Origin: Clostridia bacterium
GTDB taxonomy: Bacteria; Bacillota; Clostridia; Christensenellales; Borkfalkiaceae
Length of the DNA stretch: 12,632 bases
Reading direction: 5' to 3'
Assembly (NCBI GenBank): GCA_029052615.1
Contig: JAIDIR010000173.1
Span: 1-12,632 of the forward strand
Shown: positions 6,309 through 12,554 of the stretch, in pieces
Layout: each line of letters begins with the position of its first letter
Position numbering within the stretch: position 1 is the first letter of the stretch
Program-made: the position numbers and the translations under genes
Notes under the pieces: generated by a model
What the model was told of the DNA's origin: nothing
Databases searched by the model: none
What the model saw: the letters and a program-made list of their open reading frames with translations, nothing else

Positions 6309-7325
6309 TTAAAGAATGAGCTTCAGTACGACCATCTTGCTATCCTGCGAGAACTTTTCGGCGCGCTCGGTCAAAAGCGCGGGAAGGTTGAACTCGGTCA
6401 GGACCTGCTTTTCGAAGTGGCTTAAATCCAGCGCGCCGTGCACCAGCATATTTATAGCCGTTTCGGTGTAGCCGAACCCGTCGGAAACGGAGTACACGCG
6501 CAGATTTTTTTCGAATAGCGGCGCGGTATCCATCGAGAAGTTGACCGTGCAGAAGCCGCCCAGCACCATATCCTTATGGCTCGCCAGCACGCTTGCGGGC
6601 ACGGACGGTGAAAGCTTACAGCAGGACGTGTATATCGCCGCGTCGCACTTGTTTCCGCTGGTCGCGTTCTCTATATTGGCGGCAAGCGTGTCGTCCGCGG
6701 AAAAGGTGAAGTAAACGCCGCTCTGCTGCAGCCTTTCCACGTTGCGCGCATAGTTGTCTATAACTATGGGCACGAGCTTGTGGTAAAGGGCAATCTGCGC
6801 CAGCACGGAGCCCAAAAAGCCGCCGCCGACAATCGCCACTCTGCTGCCCGTAGACAGATTGAGTTTATCGTAAATATTTTCTGCCAAAGCCACGTTTTCT
6901 ATGCACAGCGCCAGAAAATCGTCCACGCTGTCGGGAATGACCGAAACGTCGGAATAGTCGCACACCACGAAGTCGCGCATAAACCCGTCGAAGTCGCGCC
7001 CCGCCACGAGGGGGGAGGTACATTCGCTGCGGTTGCCGCTCTTGCAGGCGTAGCATTTTCCGCACGGGCGCATCGCGTTTAAATACACCCTTGCACCCTT
7101 GGTCACACCGTAGCAGTTTTCGCCCGCCTCGGTAACAATACCTATGGCAACTCTGCCCAAAGTCTTGGGGTAGGCGATTTTGGCCGTGCCGGTATAGGTA
7201 AGCGCGTCGTAGTTAGTTACCAAAATGTGTGAAACACGCACCTTGACCTGCGTTGCGTCTACCTCGCTTTCGCACTGTTTCTGATTTTCGAGCATCTTAG
7301 GCCCTTTTAAAACCCAGTTATCCAT
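6309..7325 (-). CDS. Zinc-type MDR alcohol dehydrogenase-like protein without catalytic zinc ligands
   Basis: The medium-chain dehydrogenase fold is clear in 338 residues. The structural zinc lobe has C88, C91, C94 and C102 (PCGKCYACKSGNRSEC), and the Rossmann nucleotide site is VAIVGGGFLGS (G167, G169, G172). The catalytic zinc positions are not conserved: the usual C-G-x-D is replaced by TNYD (37-40), and the usual GHE by GRV (57-59). It may be an oxidoreductase with altered chemistry, or one without zinc at the active site; the substrate is unknown. I use the ATG at 7325; an in-frame TTG at 7331 is less likely. No ribosome site precedes it, but a good promoter ends 8 nt upstream. It heads a minus-strand group with cls, the Cof-type gene and yfcE. 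Confidence 0.85.
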   Translation of the reverse strand: MDNWVLKGPKMLENQKQCESEVDATQVKVRVSHILVTNYDALTYTGTAKIAYPKTLGRVAIGIVTEAGENCYGVTKGARVYLNAMRPCGKCYACKSGNRSECTSPLVAGRDFDGFMRDFVVCDYSDVSVIPDSVDDFLALCIENVALAENIYDKLNLSTGSRVAIVGGGFLGSVLAQIALYHKLVPIVIDNYARNVERLQQSGVYFTFSADDTLAANIENATSGNKCDAAIYTSCCKLSPSVPASVLASHKDMVLGGFCTVNFSMDTAPLFEKNLRVYSVSDGFGYTETAINMLVHGALDLSHFEKQVLTEFNLPALLTERAEKFSQDSKMVVLKLIL

Positions 7326-7333
7326 ACGCAAAT

Positions 7334-7362
7334 ATTATACGACGATTCCCGAAGTAAATCAA
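7334..7362 (-). promoter_or_regulatory. Promoter of the MDR dehydrogenase gene, leaderless geometry
   Basis: On the minus strand TTGATT (7362-7357), a 17-nt spacer and a perfect TATAAT (7339-7334) are present. The -10 ends 8 nt before the ATG at 7325, so transcription would begin at or within a few nt of the start codon. A 12-bp palindrome, TTTGCGCGCAAA, lies just upstream of the -35 (7366-7377) and might be an operator. Confidence 0.7.
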
Positions 7363-7444
7363 CCTTTTGCGCGCAAATTGCAAATTTTAGTGGCGGAGGG
7401 CAAATTCGGGCGCAAAAAATATGTCCGTTTAAGCACAAAAACGA

Positions 7445-7473
7445 TTGACTTACGAATAAATATTATTTATAAT
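7445..7473 (+). promoter_or_regulatory. Promoter of rpmE
   Basis: TTGACT (7445-7450), a 17-nt spacer and TATAAT (7468-7473). It predicts a start near 7480 and a leader of about 33 nt carrying GAGGTGA before the rpmE ATG. It is divergent from the dehydrogenase promoter; the gap between the two -35 boxes is about 80 nt. Confidence 0.85.
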
Positions 7474-7512
7474 GATTTAGCATTTACTAAGAATTAACAG
7501 CGAGGTGAAGAT

Positions 7513-7716
7513 ATGAAGCCCGATATACATCCCGATTATCACGAAGTGACGGTAGTATGCGCGTGCGGCGCTACCTTTAAAACGGGTACTACCAAAAACG
7601 TAGAAACTCTTAAAGTGGATATCTGCAACAAGTGCCATCCTTTCTTTACCGGCAAGCAGAAGCTTGTCGATACGGGCGGCCGTGTTGATAAATTCAAAAA
7701 AAGATACAACATCTGA
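7513..7716 (+). CDS. rpmE: 50S ribosomal protein L31, zinc-binding form
   Basis: L31 bridges the large-subunit central protuberance and the small-subunit head. The 67-residue length is normal. Cysteines at 16, 18, 38 and 41 (CAC and CNKC) form the zinc site of the C+ type. Signatures are MKPDIHPDYHEV, TGTTKN, CHPFFTGKQKLVDTGGRVDKF and the C-terminal KKRYNI. C+ forms are classically replaced by cysteine-free paralogues under zinc limitation; no such paralogue is in this window. The ribosome site GAGGTGA is at 7502-7508. It has its own promoter and terminator. Confidence 0.98.
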   Translation: MKPDIHPDYHEVTVVCACGATFKTGTTKNVETLKVDICNKCHPFFTGKQKLVDTGGRVDKFKKRYNI

Positions 7717-7726
7717 CGAAAGATAC

Positions 7727-7757
7727 GGCTTCAAATATCAATTTGAAGCCTATTTTT
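7727..7757 (+). terminator. Intrinsic terminator after rpmE
   Basis: GGCTTCAAAT (7727-7736) pairs perfectly with ATTTGAAGCC (7741-7750), loop ATCA, followed by TATTTTT. Confidence 0.9.
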
Positions 7758-7830
7758 ATTACGGGCGCTCCTCTAATCGGAGGGAGTTGACAGGTATAAT
7801 CTTACTATTCTTGAATTCAGGTAGATTGTA

Positions 7831-9660
7831 ATGGCTAAGAGAGAGAAAAAGAAAAAACCTATATGTTCCACCGTGGGCGGTCAGGCGGTTATGGAAGGCG
7901 TAATGATGATGGGTAAAACCTCTTATTGCACCGCAGTCCGCGACCCCGACGGAAATATTCAGGTTGAAAAAAAGAGAATAACACGCACCACCGCAGGCAG
8001 GCGCGCTTCCAAAATTCCGTTCGTGAGGGGGGTCGTAAATATGTACGGCTCGCTCGTGCGCGGTACGGGCGCGCTTATGCGCTCCGCGCAGGTGTACGGT
8101 TCGGACGATGAGGAGCCGGGCAGGGTGGAAAAGTGGTTTGCCGAAAAGCTTAAACTCAACCTCATGCACGTGGTCACCGTTCTGGGCGTAATTCTGGGTC
8201 TTGCTCTTGCAATATTCTGCTTTATGTGGCTGCCCCGTTTTCTGGTGTCCACGCTCAACAAGTATCTTTGGAAAACGCTCGTCGGCTCGGTGTGGGAGTA
8301 CGTCATGCTGGGCGTGTTCAAGCTGGTAATTTTCCTTGCCTATCTCGGGCTTATAATGGTTTTAAAGGATATCCGCAAGCTCTATAAATATCACGGCGCG
8401 GAGCATAAGACCATTAACTGCTACGAAAAGGGACTGCCCCTGACGACCGAAAACGTTATGAGCTGTTCGCGTATTCACGACAGGTGCGGCACGTCCTTTC
8501 TGTTCATAGTACTTATAATCAATATCGCGGTGATTGGCGTCGTCACCTGGGCGCTAAACGTAAACAGCATTTCCAACGGCGCTTTAAGGACGCTTGCGAA
8601 TATCGGTATCGAAATCGTGCTTCTGCCCGTCATCACGGGTATATCCTACGAATTCTTAAAACTGTTCGCGCACATTCACGGCTGGTTCGGCTGCATTTTC
8701 AAATGGCCGGGTATGCTCCTGCAAAAGGTGTTCACCACGCGCGAGCCCGAGCCTGAAATGGTGGAAGTGGCTATTGCCGCGTTCAACGCCGCAATGGAAA
8801 TGGACGCCGACCCCGAAATGGCGGAAACGACCTTCGTTACGGGCGGACTTTTAACCGAGATGCTTGCCGACACCAAGAAAAAGTTCGCTAAGGCGGGAAT
8901 TGACGAAAGCGACGCGGAGTGGATATATTCCCTCGTGCTCGGCATAAACCGCAGCGACCTTTCGGGTCAGAGGGTAATTAAGCCCAGCGAAACGCGCAGG
9001 ATAAACGCCATAATCGAAAAGCGTTTAACGGGCAGACCGCTGTGGTATATAATCGGCGACGTGGACTTTTACGACTGCAAAATCAGGGTGGACGAAAGGG
9101 CGCTTATACCCCGTCCCGAAACCGAGATTCTTGCTCAGCAGGTCGTCAACACGGTTGAGGACGGCGACAAGGTGCTGGATATGTGCACGGGAAGCGGCTG
9201 TATAGCAATTTCGGTTGCCAAGCACTGCAAGGACAAAAAGGTGCAGGTTACCGCCGTCGACGTCTCGGACGCGGCTATTATGCTTGCAAGGGAAAACGCA
9301 AACTACAACTCGGCGGACGTCAACTTTATTCAAAGCGATTTGTTCTCGCGCGTGCACGGCAGGTTCAATATAATCGTTTGTAATCCCCCGTACATCAGAA
9401 GCGCGGAAATACAGAATTTGCAACGCGAGGTCAGGGATTACGAGCCGCGCATAGCTTTGGACGGCGGCGAGGACGGACTTGATTTTTATAAACGTCTTGC
9501 CGCAGAAATCAGCCGCTACATAATCCGCGGCGGCATACTTATGCTGGAAGTCGGCGAAGGGCAGGCGGAAGAGGTGTTGAAGCTGTTCGATAAGCGCGAG
9601 TACGCCATGGTTGTCAAGGATTTTGCAGGAATCGATAGATTCCTGAAAATCGCTTTCTAA
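7831..9660 (+). CDS. prmC: Fusion protein: DUF1385 (YqhQ-like) membrane domain plus release-factor glutamine methyltransferase PrmC
   Basis: Two full-length proteins are joined in one 609-residue frame. Residues about 11-315 are DUF1385: GGQAVMEGVMM (16-26), four hydrophobic segments (about 113-135, 158-178, 222-241, 255-275), YHGAEHKTINCYE (187-199) and the REPEPEMVEVAIAAFNA end. Its function is unknown. Residues about 335-609 are PrmC, which methylates the glutamine of the GGQ motif in release factors using S-adenosylmethionine: a helical substrate-binding part (340-405), LIPRPETE (425-432), DMCTGSG (450-456), the NPPY active site (518-521) and LEVGEGQ. There is no stop or restart between them. 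The ATG is preceded only by a weak CAGGTAG. Its predicted substrate, prfA, follows 182 nt downstream. DUF1385 and prmC are neighbouring genes in many Bacillota, which explains the origin of the fusion. Confidence 0.93.
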   Translation: MAKREKKKKPICSTVGGQAVMEGVMMMGKTSYCTAVRDPDGNIQVEKKRITRTTAGRRASKIPFVRGVVNMYGSLVRGTGALMRSAQVYGSDDEEPGRVEKWFAEKLKLNLMHVVTVLGVILGLALAIFCFMWLPRFLVSTLNKYLWKTLVGSVWEYVMLGVFKLVIFLAYLGLIMVLKDIRKLYKYHGAEHKTINCYEKGLPLTTENVMSCSRIHDRCGTSFLFIVLIINIAVIGVVTWALNVNSISNGALRTLANIGIEIVLLPVITGISYEFLKLFAHIHGWFGCIFKWPGMLLQKVFTTREPEPEMVEVAIAAFNAAMEMDADPEMAETTFVTGGLLTEMLADTKKKFAKAGIDESDAEWIYSLVLGINRSDLSGQRVIKPSETRRINAIIEKRLTGRPLWYIIGDVDFYDCKIRVDERALIPRPETEILAQQVVNTVEDGDKVLDMCTGSGCIAISVAKHCKDKKVQVTAVDVSDAAIMLARENANYNSADVNFIQSDLFSRVHGRFNIIVCNPPYIRSAEIQNLQREVRDYEPRIALDGGEDGLDFYKRLAAEISRYIIRGGILMLEVGEGQAEEVLKLFDKREYAMVVKDFAGIDRFLKIAF

Positions 9661-9783
9661 TTGCGCTCGAATTATAAGCTACGCAATACTGTGTCGCGCT
9701 GCGGCAACCCTCAGTCATTTACTTCATTGTAAACTCCTTCGGGTTTTCCTCGCGTTTCTTGTCTTGCTTGCTTCTGATTCGAG
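9661..9783. repeat. Long nested inverted-repeat element between prmC and prfA
   Basis: No gene is present here. Nested pairings include CTCGAAT (9666-9672) with ATTCGAG (9777-9783), AAGC (9676-9679) with GCTT (9770-9773), AACCC (9706-9710) with GGGTT (9741-9745), and TTTAC (9718-9722) with GTAAA (9729-9733). Together they form one long imperfect hairpin. On the minus strand it shares ordered short blocks with the element at 12331-12457. It looks like a dispersed palindromic repeat or a structured RNA. Confidence 0.5.
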
Positions 9784-9808
9784 GGATAGAGGTAAAAAAT
9801 TAAAGATA

Positions 9809-9831
9809 AAAAAGCGGCGCTGCCGCTTTTT
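9809..9831 (+). terminator. Terminator-like hairpin directly before prfA
   Basis: AAAAAGCGGC (9809-9818) pairs perfectly with GCCGCTTTTT (9822-9831), loop GCT. The T run is followed by GCATTATATTT and then the prfA ATG at 9843. It could end the DUF1385-PrmC transcript or act as an attenuator ahead of prfA. Confidence 0.7.
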
Positions 9832-9842
9832 GCATTATATTT

Positions 9843-10916
9843 ATGAACACTAATAAAATTCAGGAAATTTATAACCGCTATAAATCGCTGACCGAAAAGC
9901 TTTCGGACGGCTCTGTTCCCGCCGGCGGCGAGGAGTGGACCAGGATTGCAAAGGAGCAGTCCGAGCTTACCGAAACGGCGGACAAGTGGGAAGAATATCT
10001 TGCCGAGGAGCGCAAAATCGCGCAGGCGGAGGAGGCGCTTAAAAGCGAAACGGACGGCGAAATGCGCGAGCTTTTAAACGAGGAAGTATATACCTGCCGC
10101 CACCGTCTGGAAGAGATTGAGGGCGAGCTGAAAATTCTGCTTCTGCCCAAGGACAAGAACGACGACAGAAACTGTATTATGGAAATACGCGGCGGCGCGG
10201 GCGGCGACGAGGCGGCTCTGTTTGCCGCGGAGCTGTACCGTATGTACCTTTACTACTGCGAAAGGCACCGCCTTAAAGTCGAAGTGGTGGACGAAAACTC
10301 CACCGAGCTGGGCGGCATAAAGGAAATCGTTTTAAATATTTCGGGCAGAGACGCCTACAAGCAGCTGAAGTTCGAAAGCGGAGTACACCGCGTTCAGCGC
10401 GTGCCCGAAACCGAATCGCAGGGCAGGGTACACACCTCCACCGCAACGGTTGCGGTCTTGCCGGAGGCGGAGGACGTCGACGTGGAAATACGCGACGAGG
10501 ACGTGCGCGTGGACGTTTACCGTTCGTCGGGCGCGGGCGGACAAAAGGTCAACAAGACCGAAACGGCAATACGCCTGACGCACTTTCCCACGGGCATAGT
10601 CGTTACCTGTCAGGACGAGCGCAGCCAGCTTAAAAACAAGGACAAGGCTTACAAGGTTCTGCGTTCCCGCCTGTACGATTACTACAACAATATGAGCCGG
10701 AGCGAGCAGGACGCCCAGCGTAAATCGCTGGTCGGCAGGGGTGACAGGTCGGAGCGCATCCGCACCTACAACTTCCCGCAGGGGCGCGTGACCGACCACC
10801 GCATAGGGCTGTCGCTCTATTCTCTGGACAGCTTTATTATGGGCGATATCGACCAGATGACCGAAGCGCTTGCCGTTGCCGAGCGCGAACGCCTGCTTGC
10901 CGGCGACGAGGAGTAA
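9843..10916 (+). CDS. prfA: Peptide chain release factor 1
   Basis: RF1 recognises UAA and UAG and triggers hydrolysis of the finished peptide. The 357-residue product has normal length. Domain 1 (about 1-100) is a coiled region; domains 2 and 4 carry VQRVPETESQGRVHTST, including the P-x-T stop-codon motif in the form PET; domain 3 carries SSGAGGQKVNKTE with the catalytic GGQ, whose glutamine is the PrmC target. RIRTYNFPQGRVTDHRIG is also typical. The ATG gives the expected N-terminus, but no ribosome site is visible, and a terminator-like hairpin ends only 11 nt upstream. The gene follows the PrmC fusion, as in many Bacillota. The stop lies 14 nt before the promoter of the next gene. Confidence 0.97.
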   Translation: MNTNKIQEIYNRYKSLTEKLSDGSVPAGGEEWTRIAKEQSELTETADKWEEYLAEERKIAQAEEALKSETDGEMRELLNEEVYTCRHRLEEIEGELKILLLPKDKNDDRNCIMEIRGGAGGDEAALFAAELYRMYLYYCERHRLKVEVVDENSTELGGIKEIVLNISGRDAYKQLKFESGVHRVQRVPETESQGRVHTSTATVAVLPEAEDVDVEIRDEDVRVDVYRSSGAGGQKVNKTETAIRLTHFPTGIVVTCQDERSQLKNKDKAYKVLRSRLYDYYNNMSRSEQDAQRKSLVGRGDRSERIRTYNFPQGRVTDHRIGLSLYSLDSFIMGDIDQMTEALAVAERERLLAGDEE

Positions 10917-10930
10917 CGGGGCGCGCCGTA

Positions 10931-10959
10931 TTGACAAAGCGCGGTTAAAATACTATAAT
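10931..10959 (+). promoter_or_regulatory. Perfect-consensus promoter of the metal regulator gene, leaderless geometry
   Basis: TTGACA (10931-10936), exactly 17 nt, then TATAAT (10954-10959). The -10 ends only 6 nt (AATTTT) before the ATG at 10966, so the transcript should begin at or next to the start codon. No ribosome site fits in that space. Confidence 0.85.
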
Positions 10960-10965
10960 AATTTT

Positions 10966-11331
10966 ATGAAACACAATCAGTCGGGCGAAGACTATCTGGA
11001 AGCAATACTTCTTTTATCGGGCGAACTCGAGGACGTTCACCAGATAGAAGTTGCGCGCAAGATGGGCGTATCCCAACCCGCCGTATTAAAGGCGCTTAAA
11101 ATTTTAAAGACCAACGGTTATATAGTTACCGACGGTCTGCACATTTTCCTCACGGACGAGGGCAGGCGGTACGCCGAGGAGGTTTACCACAGGCACTGCA
11201 CCATACGCGAATTTTTAATTGCGCATGGCGTGAATGAACAGGACGCGGATACCGACGCGTGCGAAATGGAGCACTGCGTTTCAGCCGCCACCTTTGCCGC
11301 AATGGAAAAGTTCGTAAAGCAAAGTAAATAA
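10966..11331 (+). CDS. MntR/DtxR-type metal-dependent transcriptional regulator
   Basis: Regulators of this family bind Mn(II) or Fe(II) and then repress or activate metal transport genes. In 121 residues there is a winged helix (about 5-65, with VHQIEVARKMGVSQPAVLKAL as the HTH) and a dimerisation/metal domain. There is no SH3/FeoA-like C-terminal domain, so the build is MntR-like. Metal ligand candidates are D9 and E12 (as D8/E11 of B. subtilis MntR), H77, E102 and H103. The position of MntR E99 is Cys (C99), as in the C-x-x-E-H motif of DtxR. The ATG at 10966 matches the family start; a longer in-frame reading back into prfA was rejected because it would cross the promoter. Target genes are not in the window. 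Confidence 0.9.
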   Translation: MKHNQSGEDYLEAILLLSGELEDVHQIEVARKMGVSQPAVLKALKILKTNGYIVTDGLHIFLTDEGRRYAEEVYHRHCTIREFLIAHGVNEQDADTDACEMEHCVSAATFAAMEKFVKQSK

Positions 11332-11339
11332 ATTAAATT

Positions 11340-12269
11340 TTATTCAACTTCATACACGTTTTCTATTTTGCCGTCGTTTATATCGACGGCAAAATATTTT
11401 ATTTGGAACAGGTTTGCGGAAAGGGGATATACCAGCCCCGCCGCCTTTATATCGCCGTGCTTTTCAAAGAAGCGCGAATATGGTACGGTTACGTCGACGA
11501 ACTCGCCCAAAAAGGAGGGCAGCGCCTGCGCGTTCGCCTTTAAATCGTCGCTCAAATATTTTGTAAAATTCCCGTGAGTCATCACGCACTCGAAAAAGGC
11601 AAAGTGCATAACCGCGGGAGGAGGCGGCACGCGCTCCTCGGTCACGCTGTTTACAAGCGTCATAGCCGCGCCGTCGTAGGCAAAGGTACAGGTTGCTCTG
11701 CACCCCGCGCACGTGTTGAAGTTTACCGTAACCGTAAAGTCGTTTGCGCACTGCCAGCTTTCGGCAGGGTTGTAAAACACGCGGCGGCAGTCCTCCGAAA
11801 TGACGGCAACGCACCCCTCGCCCTCTATAAGCAGCACGGGGCGGTTTGATATCCGCTCCTCTTTAAAGGTCGCGTTTTCGAACGCGCGCGAAAGCTCGTA
11901 AAGGTTGCACACCTCCCTTTCGCAGTTTAGGTATACGCCGCCCCCGTTTAAAAATAAAGTTATAAGTCCGCCGCAGAATTCCCGCTGGGCAACCACCTTA
12001 AGTTTTTCAGCGCGCGTCCGGTAACGCCTTATATATATCACCGCGTCGCCGTCCGAAAGGTAGACGTCGGCAAAGTCGGGCGGCTGCTTAAAAAAGCCGT
12101 CGTCTATGAAAAAGCTTACGGGGCTTGCGTCGCCCTCGGGTATAATCTCGGCAAGAATTTTGGCGCCGCGTTCAACGTCCACGAACCTTTCAAAACCGTC
12201 GATGGTGCCAAGATACGCGCCGTCCAGCTTAAGCGCCGCCTGCCGTTCGGACAAAAAATAAATCCGCAT
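11340..12269 (-). CDS. Conserved-looking protein of unknown function, 309 residues
   Basis: I do not recognise a family. The product has no signal peptide and no membrane segment. It starts MRIYFLSERQAALKLDGAYLG, and the early part alternates short hydrophobic strands with polar turns, suggesting a beta-rich soluble protein. Cysteines are frequent in the middle, including NTCAGCRATC, but no standard metal motif is complete. GAGAGGAG about 6 nt upstream makes the ATG at 12269 the clear choice over an in-frame codon at 12308. It is convergent with the metal regulator, with 8 nt between stop codons. Its last codons contain a perfect 13-bp inverted repeat. Codon use resembles the neighbouring genes, so recent transfer is not suggested. 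Confidence 0.8.
   Translation of the reverse strand: MRIYFLSERQAALKLDGAYLGTIDGFERFVDVERGAKILAEIIPEGDASPVSFFIDDGFFKQPPDFADVYLSDGDAVIYIRRYRTRAEKLKVVAQREFCGGLITLFLNGGGVYLNCEREVCNLYELSRAFENATFKEERISNRPVLLIEGEGCVAVISEDCRRVFYNPAESWQCANDFTVTVNFNTCAGCRATCTFAYDGAAMTLVNSVTEERVPPPPAVMHFAFFECVMTHGNFTKYLSDDLKANAQALPSFLGEFVDVTVPYSRFFEKHGDIKAAGLVYPLSANLFQIKYFAVDINDGKIENVYEVE
11364..11400 (+). terminator. Terminator-like hairpin inside the 3' end of the convergent gene
   Basis: TATTTTGCCGTCG (11364-11376) pairs perfectly with CGACGGCAAAATA (11384-11396), loop TTTATAT, followed on the plus strand by TTTTATTT. No other terminator is seen for the metal regulator transcript. The hairpin lies within the coding end of the minus-strand gene, about 33 nt beyond the regulator stop. 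Confidence 0.65.
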
Positions 12270-12330
12270 AAATGCTCCTCTCGTCGATTTCTTTTGCTTG
12301 GGGCGCAAAATAAATCTGACGAATTTCAGG

Positions 12331-12457
12331 ACGTTGCCCTCGTTGCGCGATAGGCGTAGCCCTCAATTATTAGAAATCGCGCAACTTCACCTACTCAGGC
12401 GCAGGTATGCGCAAATCGGGTCTGCCTGCCGAAAAGCGCGGTTTTCGGCGGCAACGT
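12331..12457. repeat. Compact multi-helix structured intergenic element
   Basis: A closing stem ACGTTGCC/GGCAACGT (12331-12338 with 12450-12457) encloses three hairpins: GTTGCGCGAT/ATCGCGCAAC (12342-12351 with 12376-12385, perfect 10 bp), an inner arm with CAGGC/GCCTG (12396-12400 with 12424-12428) or alternatively GCGCA/TGCGC (12399-12403 with 12408-12412), and GCCGAAAA/TTTTCGGC (12428-12435 with 12442-12449). The last hairpin abuts the closing stem. No coding frame explains the region. It could be a structured RNA or a palindromic mobile repeat. Confidence 0.6.
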
Positions 12458-12554
12458 AATTATTTCAAAATGTGTTTTTAGTTATTTAATGAATAAAGCA
12501 ATATTTTTATGTCAATAACCACCTTGCAAATAAACGAATTTTCAAGGAGGCGTT

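Noticed and set aside
7366..7377. Palindrome TTTGCGCGCAAA as an operator
   Set aside because: Its position next to the dehydrogenase -35 is suggestive, but a single palindrome with no second copy is weak evidence, so it is not listed as a site.
7787..7816. TTGACA at 7787 and TATAAT at 7795 upstream of the DUF1385-PrmC gene
   Set aside because: The boxes are only 2 nt apart and cannot form one promoter. TATAAT lacks a -35 at proper distance, and TTGACA has only a weak TTGAAT 18 nt on. A promoter here is likely but cannot be fixed.
10332..10937. 201-codon open frame antisense to prfA
   Set aside because: It is a shadow of a strongly conserved gene, with no ribosome site or recognisable domain.
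10870..10965. 32-residue N-terminal extension of the metal regulator
   Set aside because: It would overlap the prfA end and cover a perfect promoter; family members start at the ATG at 10966.
12270..12308. 13-residue extension of the 309-residue protein
   Set aside because: A strong ribosome site lies inside this stretch, directly before the ATG at 12269, which fixes the start.
12478..12540. Promoter for the truncated last gene
   Set aside because: The region is AT-rich with several weak box-like strings, but none has acceptable matches at a correct spacing.
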